64,000 nt of DNA, from contig NZ_BMHD01000003.1 of assembly GCF_014640535.1 (NCBI RefSeq), positions 62,001-126,000 on the forward strand, given 5' to 3'. Shown piece after piece: positions 26,087-34,823 of this stretch. The notes under the pieces were generated by a model. The model made no database searches, was not told where the DNA came from, and saw only the letters and a list, made by a program, of their open reading frames with translations. The number at the start of each line of letters is the position of its first letter. The stretch's first letter is position 1. A program made the position numbers and the translations under genes. This DNA comes from Cnuibacter physcomitrellae. GTDB lineage: Bacteria; Actinomycetota; Actinomycetes; Actinomycetales; Microbacteriaceae.

Positions 26087-26841
26087 GACGCATCCGCCTC
26101 GAACGAGTTGCCAAGATAGATCTCGCGGGTCATCGGGTCGTCGCGCACGGCAGCGGGCTCGCCCTGGAGGGCGATGCGACCGTTCGCCATCAGCACGACA
26201 CGATCGGCGAGGGCGAACACGACCTCCATGTCGTGCGCGGTGATCACGATGGTCAGGTCCCCCCTCGACTCCTTGAGCCCCTGCAGCAGTCGGATCGTGC
26301 GCGGGATGTCCTCCGCACCCATGCCTGCCGTCGGCTCGTCGAGGAGCAGCACAGCCGGCTCCTGCGTGAGCGCCATAGCGATCTCGAGGCTCTTACGGTC
26401 TCCGTGCGACAGAGTGCTCGACGATTGGTGGCGCCGCTCCTCGAGTCCCACTGCCTCGAGCGCGTCGGTGATGCTCTGCTCGGGACGCGGGGTGGGCGAC
26501 ACGGGGTTCCGGTAGCGCGATCGATGGGCGTCGCGCGCGATCACGAGGTTCTGCTCGACGGTCTTCTCGAGGAAGTAGCGTGCGACCTGGAAGGTCCGCG
26601 CCACTCCCCTGTGGGCCAGCCGCTTCGCGCCGGCTCTGGTCGCGTCCCTCCCGAAGAAGGAGAGCGTGCCCTTGGTGGCGCGGTGCTCACCGGCCATCAC
26701 GCCGAACAGCGTGGTCTTGCCCGCACCGTTGGGCCCGATGATGGCGACGGTCTCGCCCTCCTCGATGCTGAGGCTGACGTCCTGCACCACGGGTGGTCCG
26801 CCGTAGTTCTTGTAGACGTTGACGAGCTCGAGCGCGGTCAT
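26083..26841 (-). CDS. livG: Branched-chain-type ABC transporter ATPase LivG
   Basis: The 252-residue ATPase starts at ATG 26841, overlapping the livM stop (ATGA). It shows Walker A 'IIGPNGAGKTTLFGVMAG', the LivG-type 'GVARTFQVARYFLEKTVEQNL', signature 'LSHGDRKSLEIAMAL', Walker B 'VLLLDEPTAGMG', and 'ITAHDMEVVFALADRVVLM'. Signature Gly-Gly is 'HG' here, as in many LivG proteins. Confidence 0.93.
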   Translation of the reverse strand: MTALELVNVYKNYGGPPVVQDVSLSIEEGETVAIIGPNGAGKTTLFGVMAGEHRATKGTLSFFGRDATRAGAKRLAHRGVARTFQVARYFLEKTVEQNLVIARDAHRSRYRNPVSPTPRPEQSITDALEAVGLEERRHQSSSTLSHGDRKSLEIAMALTQEPAVLLLDEPTAGMGAEDIPRTIRLLQGLKESRGDLTIVITAHDMEVVFALADRVVLMANGRIALQGEPAAVRDDPMTREIYLGNSFEADAS

Positions 26842-27863
26842 CGTGCCCTCCTCGCTCGGGAGATCAGGCCCGCGAGCCGTGACAGGACGCCGAGCACGCC
26901 ACTGGGGAAGATGAGAACCACGGCGAGGAGGATCACGCCGAGGACGAGGGTCGCGTTCGAGGAGCTGCCGAAGACCAGTGCGTTGATGAACTGGAACAGG
27001 ATCGCTCCGACCGCGGGACCCCAGAACCGCATCATCCCTCCGAGCAGAGCCATGATGATGATCTGGCCGCTGAACGTGAAGGCGAGGGTGCTGGGTGTGA
27101 CGATCGAGCCCTGCTGGGCGAACAAGCCGCCCGCGAGCCCGGCGACGGCTCCCGCGAGCGTGAAGGCTGCGAGGCGCATCGACCGGACCGGGATGCCGAT
27201 GGCGGCTGCCTTCACCGGGTCGTCCCTGATCGCGTTCAGGCTCTCCCCGAACGACGACAGGTTGATCCGCCTGAGGACGCCCATGACCACCGCGATCACG
27301 ACGATCGAGTACCACCAGAACGAGGTCGGCGGGGTGATCGAAATGCCGAAGACCTCCCCGCGCGGAATGCCGTAGATGCCGTTGTCGCCCTCGAGCGCCG
27401 GGACGCGGAAGGTGAGCAGATAGGCGATCTGGCCCACGATCATCGTGAGCATGGCGAACTCGACCTTGGCGAGCCTCTGGCCGATCAATGCGATGACGAC
27501 CGCCCCGAGAGCGGCGACCACCGCCGAGACGCCCAGGAACGCCAGCGCCCCCCACTCCTGGTCCTTCAGCAGGGCCGTGGTGTACGCGCCCAGTCCGAAG
27601 AACGCGGCGTGCCCGAAGGAGTAGATGCCCGTCCAGCCGAAGAGGACGCCGAGGCTGGTGGCCAAGAGGGCGTAGATGACCGCGATGCTCAGGATGTACT
27701 GCATGTTCGCGGGCATCACGAAGTACGCGATCGAGGTGAGCGCGAGGAAGATCAGGGGCTCGTAGACCGGCCTGAGATCGAATCGAGCACTCGCGATCCC
27801 CGGCAGGATGGAGGGGCCGGGTGATACGCGCGGAGGCGCCGTCCGGATCGGAGCGCTCATCAT
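26838..27863 (-). CDS. livM: Branched-chain-type ABC permease LivM
   Basis: The 341-residue membrane protein has about nine helices. The LivM hallmarks are 'GVLFGWTGIYSFGHAAFFGLGAYTTALL' and, near the middle, 'RRINLSSFGESLNAIRDDPVKAAAIGIPV' (the coupling loop that contacts the ATPases). The end 'VLIFPSGVLGVLSRLAG' is also typical. It imports the operon's substrate together with LivH. Confidence 0.92.
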   Translation of the reverse strand: MMSAPIRTAPPRVSPGPSILPGIASARFDLRPVYEPLIFLALTSIAYFVMPANMQYILSIAVIYALLATSLGVLFGWTGIYSFGHAAFFGLGAYTTALLKDQEWGALAFLGVSAVVAALGAVVIALIGQRLAKVEFAMLTMIVGQIAYLLTFRVPALEGDNGIYGIPRGEVFGISITPPTSFWWYSIVVIAVVMGVLRRINLSSFGESLNAIRDDPVKAAAIGIPVRSMRLAAFTLAGAVAGLAGGLFAQQGSIVTPSTLAFTFSGQIIIMALLGGMMRFWGPAVGAILFQFINALVFGSSSNATLVLGVILLAVVLIFPSGVLGVLSRLAGLISRARRAR

Positions 27864-28741
27864 GCCCTCCCCAGCTTCGCGCTGCCCAGGAGCCCACGGG
27901 GTCTGATCAGCAGCACGACGGCCACCAGGATGTAGAACGTGAAGCCGGTCAGGTAGGGGGCGTAGGCCACGGCGAACGCCTCGGCCACACCGACCACCAG
28001 CGCGGCGACGAGCGATCCCGTCACCGATCCGAGACCACCGATGATGACGATCGCGAAGCTCTGCAGGATGAAGGAGTGGCCCAGACTGGGCGACACCGAC
28101 ACGTTCGGGGCGATCAGCGCGCCGGCCAGGCCGGCCAGGGCGGAGCCGAGGCCGAACACCAGCAGCATGACCCGCTTGGTATTCAGGCCCACGGCCTCGC
28201 CCATGACGGCGTCCTGAGCGACCGCTCGCACGGAGCGGCCGAAGCGGCTCCGGTTGATGAGCAGGTACAGGCCCGCGGCGACGAGTGCACCCACGACCAC
28301 GAGCATGAGGTCGTAGACCGGGATCGTGGCACCGAGGATGGGGACACTGCCCGAGAGTACCTCCGGCTTGCTGACCGAGCGGGGGGAGTTGCCCCAGATC
28401 GCCTCCGCGGCACCCTCGACGATCAGGAGGATCGCGAAGGTCGCCAGGAGCATCGTGATGTGATCTCGACGATAGAGCCTGCGGACCACTGTGCTCTCCG
28501 TCACGAGTCCGAGGAGGGCCACCGCGGCGGCTCCCGCGAGGACCGCGACGATGAACGTCGGGATCGTCGGCAACGTCGTACCGAGAATCGAGGTGGCCAG
28601 CAGCGCACCGACGACGAAGAACGAGCCGTGCGCGAAGTTGAGCACGCCGATCACGCCGTAGATGAGCGTCAGTCCGCTCGCGACCAGGAAGAGCGGCACG
28701 CCGTACGCCACTCCGCTGATCAGCGTCGAGATCACAGTCAC
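27860..28741 (-). CDS. livH: Branched-chain-type ABC permease LivH
   Basis: The 293-residue permease shows 'ISGVAYGVPLFLVASGLTLIYGVIGVLNFAHGSFFVVGA' at the start. The coupling loop 'GRSVRAVAQDAVMGEAVGLNTKRVMLLVFGLGSALAGLAG' and the end 'LLIRPRGLLGSAKLGRA' complete the LivH pattern. It overlaps livM by 4 bp and follows the binding protein by 3 bp. Confidence 0.92.
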   Translation of the reverse strand: MTVISTLISGVAYGVPLFLVASGLTLIYGVIGVLNFAHGSFFVVGALLATSILGTTLPTIPTFIVAVLAGAAAVALLGLVTESTVVRRLYRRDHITMLLATFAILLIVEGAAEAIWGNSPRSVSKPEVLSGSVPILGATIPVYDLMLVVVGALVAAGLYLLINRSRFGRSVRAVAQDAVMGEAVGLNTKRVMLLVFGLGSALAGLAGALIAPNVSVSPSLGHSFILQSFAIVIIGGLGSVTGSLVAALVVGVAEAFAVAYAPYLTGFTFYILVAVVLLIRPRGLLGSAKLGRA

Positions 28742-28744
28742 GAG

Positions 28745-29968
28745 TCAGTCCTCGTCTCGCTGCACCACGACGGTCTCGAGCACCTTGACGCTCTCCTCGG
28801 CCGAGGCGTCGCCCACGGTGTTCGTAATGACCACCGGCGGGTTCCCCTGATGCGTCGTCGCGTCGATCGTGATCTCACCACCGGGTGTGTCGAACGAGAG
28901 ACCCTTCAGCGCCTCAACGACGGCGGCGGTGTCGGTCGAGTTCGCCTTCTCGATCGCCGCCTTCATCGCGAGCACGCCGACATAAGCGTCGTAACTCCAG
29001 TCGACCGGCAGCTTGCCCGTCTTGGCCCTGAAGTCCTCGACGAACCGGGCGTTCTCATCGTTGTCGAAGGCCGCGTAGTTGTAGTCGTAGGAGTTCCACA
29101 CGTTGGGTGCGAGCCCATTCAGGGAGCGCGCGATCGGGTAGTACCCACCCGGGTTGACGATCACAGCGAACTTCGACGAGAGGTCGTAGGACGCGGCCTG
29201 CTGCAGGAAGGAGCCGGTACCGGAGCTGAACGTACCGAGGTACAGTGCACTCTTGGACGGGTCGCTGACGCCGTTGACAAGTTGCTGGGCCTGCAGCCCG
29301 AAGTTCTGCTCGCCGATCGGCACGAACGTCTCGCTCGTGACCTTCAGGTCGACGCCGTCCTCCTTGATGTCGTCCTGGTACAGGCCCCACTGCGTGTTGC
29401 CTGTCACGTAGTCGTACCCGAACGCGGAGTAGTCCGTCGCCTCCGGGAACTTCTCCGCGATCGTCTGAGCCAGCGGACCAATGAGAGCCGAGTCGTTGTT
29501 CGAGGTGCGGAAGAAGTTCTCGAACGGAGCGGCCTCGCCGTTCTGTCCGGTGAGTCCGTCGTTGGTGCATCCGGTGTCGACGAGAGCGACGTTCATACTC
29601 GCCAACTGAGGCGCGAGAGCGAGACAGCCTGCGCTCGACAGCATGCCGACGACGAGGTTGACGCCCGAGTTGGCCATGTTGCGTACAGCGGCGGTGGACG
29701 TCTCGGGGGTGGTCTGCTCGTCGCCGTTGGAGAGCTCCACCTGCCGGCCGAGGATGCCGCCGGCGGCGTTGATCTGCTCGACGGCGACCTCGGCGCCGGC
29801 GACCTGGTTCTCCCCGATCTCCGCGAGAGGACCGGTCTGCGGACCGACGACGCCGATCTTGATGGGGTCGTCACTGCCGCCGCCGGAACTGCCGGAGCAT
29901 GCGGACAGGGCTCCGACCGTGGCGAGGACGGCCGCGACCGCGACCGCCTGTCGTGCGAAATTCCTCAT
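28745..29968 (-). CDS. Branched-chain-type ABC substrate-binding lipoprotein
   Basis: The 407-residue product has a signal peptide ending in lipobox 'LSAC' (Cys near 24) and a Ser/Gly linker. The Leu/Ile/Val-binding-protein fold (type I periplasmic binding) starts with 'IKIGVVGPQTGPLAEIGENQVAGAEVAVEQINAAGGILG'. It captures the substrate outside the cell for LivHMGF. Members of this family in catabolic operons often bind aromatic, cyclic or branched acids rather than amino acids. AAGGA lies seven bases before ATG 29968. Confidence 0.9.
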   Translation of the reverse strand: MRNFARQAVAVAAVLATVGALSACSGSSGGGSDDPIKIGVVGPQTGPLAEIGENQVAGAEVAVEQINAAGGILGRQVELSNGDEQTTPETSTAAVRNMANSGVNLVVGMLSSAGCLALAPQLASMNVALVDTGCTNDGLTGQNGEAAPFENFFRTSNNDSALIGPLAQTIAEKFPEATDYSAFGYDYVTGNTQWGLYQDDIKEDGVDLKVTSETFVPIGEQNFGLQAQQLVNGVSDPSKSALYLGTFSSGTGSFLQQAASYDLSSKFAVIVNPGGYYPIARSLNGLAPNVWNSYDYNYAAFDNDENARFVEDFRAKTGKLPVDWSYDAYVGVLAMKAAIEKANSTDTAAVVEALKGLSFDTPGGEITIDATTHQGNPPVVITNTVGDASAEESVKVLETVVVQRDED

Positions 29969-30005
29969 TGAATTTTCCTTCGCTTGGTGTGGGTGGTGTT
30001 GCTGG

Positions 30006-30944
30006 TCAGAGGATCGCCAGAGCGTTCCCCGGGGAACCGGCAGCCCCCTGCAGGGGGAGCGGGGCGGCCGTGAAGAGGAAGTCGAATCGCCCCGCGCGAG
30101 CGCAGGCCGCGGACAGTGCCTCCAGGTCGAACAGCTCTGCGAGCGGGATCCCCAGCATCGGCAGGAGCCGCCGGTGGAGGGACCCGATCGCCGGGTCGCC
30201 GGGGACGGGTTCGACCGCGGGGAGGTCGGTGACGACCGCCGCGACGTGCCAGTCCCACAGCAGTCGTGCTGTGTCCTCGCCGGCGTGCAGGCCTGGGATC
30301 GCGGTCACTGAGTCGGCGTCGTGTGGGCGGTCCGCGTAGGCTGCCGGCCACCCGGTCCGGATGATCAGGATGTCGCCCTGCTCGACCCGGAGATCCTGAG
30401 ATTCGGCCACCTCGCGGAGCAGGTCGGCCGAGATGGTGAACTCCTCGTCGCAGGGGATGCCTGGATGACCGTTGGCCACCAGGTATGCCTGCACGTCCAG
30501 CAGCACGCCGCGACCGACGATGCCGCGACGAGCCCAGGTCTGGATGCCGAGGTCGGCGTCCGTCGGATCGACGGCGGCCTCCACGCCTCCGAAGAACCCG
30601 AACTCGCGGGCCCGCACGTGGTAGAAGCCGTCCCACTGGCTCGACCCCTGCGGGAAGTAGTTGTCGAGCCTGTCGTCCTTGGTGTTGCGGTCGACGTCGA
30701 ACTGCACGTGACGCACGGGCTCACGCCCGAACAGCGGCGGGTCGGGCTGGTTCACAGCGAGGCTCAGCGCGATGACCTCACCCGTCGTCACGGCGTGTGC
30801 CGCAGCCGCCACCTTCTCCGTGGTCAGAAGGTTGAGGGTGCCCAGGGTGTCACCTCGGCCGAAGTGGTCCCAGGAGTGCGGAAGTCCCAGCTTCTCGATG
30901 CGGGGCAAAGCCTCATAGGACGGAACGTCGTCGTTCATGTTCAC
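30006..30944 (-). CDS. Cyclase-family (kynurenine formamidase-like) metal hydrolase
   Basis: The 312-residue protein belongs to the large bacterial 'cyclase' family. Metal-site residues are in 'GSSQWDGFYHVRAREFGFFGG' (Asp and His). Other family blocks are 'GIVGRGVLLDVQAY', 'GDILIIRTGW' and 'PIGSLHRRLLPMLGIPLAELFDLEAL'-like end ('GIPLAELFDLEAL'). The known members hydrolyse amides, lactones or cyclic imides such as N-formylkynurenine and isatin. It is the first gene of the 17-gene operon, so it may open a ring or lactone. GTG 30944 lies six bases after a -10-like AATACT and may be read from a leaderless transcript; ATG 30938 is an alternative. Confidence 0.85.
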   Translation of the reverse strand: MNMNDDVPSYEALPRIEKLGLPHSWDHFGRGDTLGTLNLLTTEKVAAAAHAVTTGEVIALSLAVNQPDPPLFGREPVRHVQFDVDRNTKDDRLDNYFPQGSSQWDGFYHVRAREFGFFGGVEAAVDPTDADLGIQTWARRGIVGRGVLLDVQAYLVANGHPGIPCDEEFTISADLLREVAESQDLRVEQGDILIIRTGWPAAYADRPHDADSVTAIPGLHAGEDTARLLWDWHVAAVVTDLPAVEPVPGDPAIGSLHRRLLPMLGIPLAELFDLEALSAACARAGRFDFLFTAAPLPLQGAAGSPGNALAIL

Positions 30945-30950
30945 GGGGTC

Positions 30951-30984
30951 AGTATTGACTTACGAACGCTCGTCAGTCAATACT
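30951..30984. promoter_or_regulatory. 34-bp palindromic bidirectional promoter/operator
   Basis: Arms AGTATTGACT (30951-30960) and AGTCAATACT (30975-30984) are perfect complements. The centre ACGA-ACGC-TCGT extends the symmetry to 30 of 34 positions, close to the ACGAnCGnTCGT core seen in many TetR operators. Each strand carries TTGACT and AATACT separated by 18 bp: plus strand 30955-30960 and 30979-30984, minus strand 30980-30975 and 30956-30951. So the operator seems to be a symmetric promoter for both divergent operons. Confidence 0.75.
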
Positions 30985-31058
30985 TTCGGAAGAAATCCTC
31001 GCAAGGACCCGATCTCCTCCCCTCTGGTCCTCCGCCCTGGTCGAAGGAGCCCACGGTC

Positions 31059-32030
31059 GTGATCAAGACGCGTTTCACCTCTCTGTTCGGCGTCGCCGCG
31101 CCCGTCATGCAGGGCGGCATGCAGTGGATCGGCGACGCCGGGCTGGCGGCCGCCGTGTCCAATGCCGGCGGCCTCGGCACGATCACGGCGCTGACCTTTC
31201 CCACTCCCGAGGCGCTCGCCGAACAGGTCGCGCGATGCCGTGAGCTCACCGACCGGCCCTTCGCCGTCAACCTGACGACACTGCCGTCGATCGACCCGCC
31301 GCCCTACGGGGACTATCAAGACGTGATCATCGACATGGGCGTTCCCGTCGTGGAGACCTCGGGCTCGAATCCCGCGACGTTCGTGGAGACGTACCACCGA
31401 GCGGGGATCAAGGTGGTGCACAAGGCGACGAGCGTGAAGCACGCGCTGAAGGCCGAACAGGCCGGCGCGGATGCCGTGGCGGTGATCGGGTTCGAGGCCG
31501 CGGGCCACCCTGGGGAGCTGGACGTCCCGCTCTTCGTCCTGCTCGCCGCAGCTGCGCAGAAGCTGACCATCCCGGTGCTCGCCGCCGGAGGCATCGCCGA
31601 CGGCCGTGGTCTGACCGCCGCCCTGGCACTCGGGGCGGAGGGCGTTCTGATGGCGACACGGTTCATGGCGACCACCGAGGCCTCGATCCACGACCGGGTC
31701 AAGCAGGAGCTGGTCGCCCGCGACGAGCTGCAGACCAATCTGATCTTCCGGCAGTTGCGCAACACGGCTCGGGTGTCCAAGAACTCGGTGTCCGACGAGG
31801 TCGTCTCGATCCTGGCCGCTGGCGGAGAGTTCGGCGACGTGCGCGCGTTGGTCGCCGGTCGTCGGGGACGAACGGTCTACGAGACCGGCGACCTCGAAGC
31901 GGGCATCTGGTGGGCAGGGCTCTCGCAGGCCCTCATCCACGACGTGCCGACCTGTGCCGACCTGATCTCGCGGATGGTCGACGAGGCCGAGGACACGATC
32001 GCACACACACTCGCCGCGGACATCGCCTGA
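31059..32030 (+). CDS. Nitronate monooxygenase-family FMN protein
   Basis: GTG 31059 with AAGGAG upstream gives 323 residues. The TIM barrel shows 'GVAAPVMQGGMQWIGDAGLAAAVSNAGGLGTI', 'ADAVAVIGFEAAGHPGE' (a His at the catalytic region) and the FMN-phosphate loop 'IPVLAAGGIADGRGLTAALALGAEGVLMATRF'. Relatives oxidise nitronates with O2, but many of the family are enoyl-reductase-like or of unknown use. Here it is the first gene of the operon with EtfBA and the cytochrome b-like protein, so a role in flavin redox chemistry of the catabolic route is more likely than nitronate detoxification. Confidence 0.85.
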   Translation: MIKTRFTSLFGVAAPVMQGGMQWIGDAGLAAAVSNAGGLGTITALTFPTPEALAEQVARCRELTDRPFAVNLTTLPSIDPPPYGDYQDVIIDMGVPVVETSGSNPATFVETYHRAGIKVVHKATSVKHALKAEQAGADAVAVIGFEAAGHPGELDVPLFVLLAAAAQKLTIPVLAAGGIADGRGLTAALALGAEGVLMATRFMATTEASIHDRVKQELVARDELQTNLIFRQLRNTARVSKNSVSDEVVSILAAGGEFGDVRALVAGRRGRTVYETGDLEAGIWWAGLSQALIHDVPTCADLISRMVDEAEDTIAHTLAADIA

Positions 32031-32061
32031 GGGCCGCGGCGTCCAGCGACAGGAGGAGAAC

Positions 32062-32823
32062 ATGAAGATCGTCGTCTTGATCAAGCAGGTGCCGGACACC
32101 TACGGCGAGCGTCGGCTGGACACGACCAGCGGGCGGATCGACCGCAGCATCGATCCCGTGATCGACGAGATCACGGAGCGCGCCATCGAGGTGGCGCTCA
32201 CGGAGAAGGACAGGAGCGACGCTGAGGTCGTGCTGCTCACGATGGGTCCAGCGTCGGCGGTCGAAATGCTCCGCAGGGGACTCGCGATCGGAGCGGATCG
32301 AGCGGTTCACGTGCTCGACGATGCGCTAGCCGGATCGGACATGCTGCGCACCTCCGCCGTGCTCGCGGCCGCTCTGCGCAGGGAGGGATTCGACCTGGTC
32401 ATCACGGGCAACGAGTCGACCGACGGGCGCGGAGGGTCGATGGCGGCCATGCTCTCCGAGCAGCTGAGCGTGCCTCATGCCACCTACCTCAACGCCGTGG
32501 AGATCACGCCGCAGTCCGTCGGCGGCGAGCGAGCAGGAGAGCGCGGAACCCGCGTGATCCGGGCGACGCTTCCCGCGGTGATCTCGATCACTGAACGAAA
32601 CCCCGAGGCCCGGTTCCCCTCATTCAAGGGATCGATGCGCGCCAAGAAGAAGCCCCTCGAGACGCTGTCGGCATCCGACCTCGCCTCAGGTCTGCCCGCT
32701 TCCCGTTCACGGATCCTGACCGCGACCGCCCGCCCCGCCCGCACCGCTGGGCGCAAGGTGATCGACGACGGCTCAGCTGCCGGCGAGCTCGTCGACTACC
32801 TGACGTCCTCCCACCTGATCTGA
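32062..32823 (+). CDS. etfB: Electron transfer flavoprotein subunit beta
   Basis: The 253-residue product has the EtfB start 'MKIVVLIKQVPDTYGER' and the AMP-binding region 'LVITGNESTDGRGGSMAAMLSEQL'. The later 'ITERNPEARFPSFKGSMRAKKKPLE' is also diagnostic. It forms a dimer with EtfA and receives electrons from acyl-CoA dehydrogenases. An AGGAGGAG ribosome site lies just before ATG 32062. Confidence 0.92.
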   Translation: MKIVVLIKQVPDTYGERRLDTTSGRIDRSIDPVIDEITERAIEVALTEKDRSDAEVVLLTMGPASAVEMLRRGLAIGADRAVHVLDDALAGSDMLRTSAVLAAALRREGFDLVITGNESTDGRGGSMAAMLSEQLSVPHATYLNAVEITPQSVGGERAGERGTRVIRATLPAVISITERNPEARFPSFKGSMRAKKKPLETLSASDLASGLPASRSRILTATARPARTAGRKVIDDGSAAGELVDYLTSSHLI

Positions 32824-32847
32824 CCTTCCTGAGATAGGAGCCTCGCC

Positions 32848-33819
32848 ATGACGAACGCCCTCGCCCTCATCGGCCTCACCCCCGACGGCACCGTCCCCCC
32901 GGCCGCAGCAGCCCTCCTCGCGGGAGCAGCCCGACTCGGCACTCCCGTAGCCGTCGTCGTGACTGGCGGCGCGCTCGACGAGCCGACCATATCCGCGCTG
33001 GGCGCCTCCGGTGCACGACAGGTGCTGCACTACACGGCCGATGACCTCGCCGAGTCGCTGCTGACACCCGTCGTGGATGCGCTGGCCGCTGCCGTCGAGT
33101 CCGCCCAACCCTCGGCGGTGCTGCTCGAGAACGTGATCGACGGCCGGGAGGTCGCCGGTCGTCTGGCCGTCCGGCTCGGCAGCGGGATGGTCGTCGACAT
33201 CGTCGACATCCGCGACCAGGACGGCCTCCCCGTCGCCACCACGTCCGTGCTCGGCGGGGCCTACACCGTCGAGTCTGTGACGGACGGCGGTCCGCTCATC
33301 GCGACCGTGCGGCAGGGTGCGATCGAGGGAACGGCAGCCGCCGTGACCGCCGAGGTGATCAGTGCAGCGCTTCCGCCCTCGGCGATGCCCTCGGCCGTCG
33401 TCGAGTCGTCGAACGACGCGCAGGTGACATCGGGCCGACCCGAGCTGCGCGCAGCGACGCGAGTGGTCTCCGGCGGACGCGGACTGCAGTCCAAGGAGAA
33501 CTTCGTCCTCGTCGAGCAGCTCGCCGATGCCCTGGGGGCAGCGGTCGGCGCTTCGCGAGCGGCCGTGGACGCGGGGTACGTCCCGCAGTCCGCGCAGGTC
33601 GGACAGACCGGGGTGACCGTGTCGCCACAGCTCTACGTCGCACTGGGGATCTCTGGCGCCATCCAGCATCGCGCCGGCATGCAGACCGCGAAGACGATAG
33701 TCGCCATCAACAGGGATCCGGATGCACCCATCTTCGACATCGCCGACTTCGGCATCGTCGGCGATGTGTTCACCGTCGTGCCGCAGATCATCGAGAAGAT
33801 CGGCACGGCGGCCCGATGA
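32848..33819 (+). CDS. etfA: Electron transfer flavoprotein subunit alpha
   Basis: The 323-residue product has the EtfA FAD domain: '[39 protein letters not shown]', '[28 protein letters not shown]' and '[23 protein letters not shown]'. The N-terminal domain is shorter in conserved residues, as usual. With EtfB it carries electrons from the two-subunit acyl-CoA dehydrogenase to the membrane. Its stop overlaps the start of the next gene by 4 bp. Confidence 0.93.
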   Translation: MTNALALIGLTPDGTVPPAAAALLAGAARLGTPVAVVVTGGALDEPTISALGASGARQVLHYTADDLAESLLTPVVDALAAAVESAQPSAVLLENVIDGREVAGRLAVRLGSGMVVDIVDIRDQDGLPVATTSVLGGAYTVESVTDGGPLIATVRQGAIEGTAAAVTAEVISAALPPSAMPSAVVESSNDAQVTSGRPELRAATRVVSGGRGLQSKENFVLVEQLADALGAAVGASRAAVDAGYVPQSAQVGQTGVTVSPQLYVALGISGAIQHRAGMQTAKTIVAINRDPDAPIFDIADFGIVGDVFTVVPQIIEKIGTAAR

Positions 33820-34754
33820 GTCGGATCGCGGAGCGACTTCCGGCCATGCGGTCGAGTCGGTGGTTCCGACTCGTCTGGATCGCACCCCTCGCGATCGTGT
33901 TGATGCTGGGGATCGTGCTCGGTGCGCAGGCGTTCCGCGGCAGTGAGGCGGGTGAGCAGTTCCTTGCCACCTACCCGGGCGAGTCCCATCTGCCTGAATG
34001 GGCGCCGGTCGGCTTCCCCGCCTGGCTCGCCTGGCAGCACGGCATCAACGCGTTCCTGATGGTCTTCATCATCAAGTCCGGATGGCTCGTGCGAACCACC
34101 ACGCGACCGTCGATGTACTGGACACGCGTCAACGGCCGGCCCATCCGCACCAAGAACGCGCCGAAGAAGATCAGCATCGACCTCTGGCTCCACATCGTCA
34201 CCGACACCCTGTGGCTCGTGAACGGCGTGGTCTTCTTCGTGCTACTGTTCGCCACGGGTCAGTGGACGCGAATCGTCCCGACCTCGTGGGACGTCTTCCC
34301 GAATGCGATATCGGCCGCGATCCAATACGCATCGCTCACCTGGCCTACGGAGGACGGCTGGGTCAACTACAACGCGCTCCAACTCTTGAGCTACTTCGCC
34401 GTCGTCTTCGTCGTGGCCCCGCTCTCCATCCTCACGGGCCTTCGCATGTCGCCGTCCTGGCCCCGTGACGCTCAGCGCCTGAACCGGGTGTTCCCGATCG
34501 AGGCGGCGCGCGCGATGCACTTCCCCCTCATGATCGTCTTCGTCGCCTTCATCGTGGTGCACGTCACGCTCGTGCTCTCGACAGGGGCCCTGCGGAACCT
34601 CAACCACATGTACGCGGTGTCCGACGAGACCAACTGGGTCGGCTTCTGGGTGTTCGTCGGATCCATCGTCCTCATCGCCGCGGCGTGGATCGCGCTTCGA
34701 CCGATGACTCTGCGCGTCATCGCCTCCACGACGGGTACGATCACGCGCAACTGA
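33816..34754 (+). CDS. Cytochrome b561-like di-heme membrane protein
   Basis: The 312-residue protein has about five membrane helices. Four histidines lie in or near helices: H75 ('[10 protein letters not shown]'), H126 ('[14 protein letters not shown]'), H235 ('[10 protein letters not shown]') and H249 ('[10 protein letters not shown]'). This is the ligand pattern of di-heme b-type cytochromes such as hydrogenase/formate dehydrogenase gamma subunits. Translational coupling to etfA (ATGA) suggests it accepts electrons from EtfBA and passes them to the quinone pool, in place of the usual ETF-quinone oxidoreductase. This role is inferred. Confidence 0.75.
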   Translation: MSRIAERLPAMRSSRWFRLVWIAPLAIVLMLGIVLGAQAFRGSEAGEQFLATYPGESHLPEWAPVGFPAWLAWQHGINAFLMVFIIKSGWLVRTTTRPSMYWTRVNGRPIRTKNAPKKISIDLWLHIVTDTLWLVNGVVFFVLLFATGQWTRIVPTSWDVFPNAISAAIQYASLTWPTEDGWVNYNALQLLSYFAVVFVVAPLSILTGLRMSPSWPRDAQRLNRVFPIEAARAMHFPLMIVFVAFIVVHVTLVLSTGALRNLNHMYAVSDETNWVGFWVFVGSIVLIAAAWIALRPMTLRVIASTTGTITRN

Positions 34755-34772
34755 CGGTCACCGGCCCGTCAG
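34751..34772. terminator. Hairpin at end of Etf operon
   Basis: A CTGACGG / CCGTCAG stem with an 8-base loop spans the stop codon of the cytochrome b-like gene. There is no T-tract. It lies between two convergent operons, so it could act weakly in both directions. Confidence 0.35.
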
Positions 34773-34823
34773 CGGAGCGAGTCGCGGCGAGGAGCCCATC
34801 GACGTGACCTTCTCCCCCGTGAC

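Noticed and set aside
27821-29971. 716-codon plus-strand frame across livH and the binding-protein gene
   Set aside because: Highly charged, repetitive Arg/Asp/Glu sequence typical of shadow frames in GC-rich DNA. The minus-strand genes have clear family motifs.
30321-31058. Upstream extension of the nitronate monooxygenase frame
   Set aside because: It would run antisense through the cyclase gene and across the palindromic promoter. GTG 31059 has its own AAGGAG.
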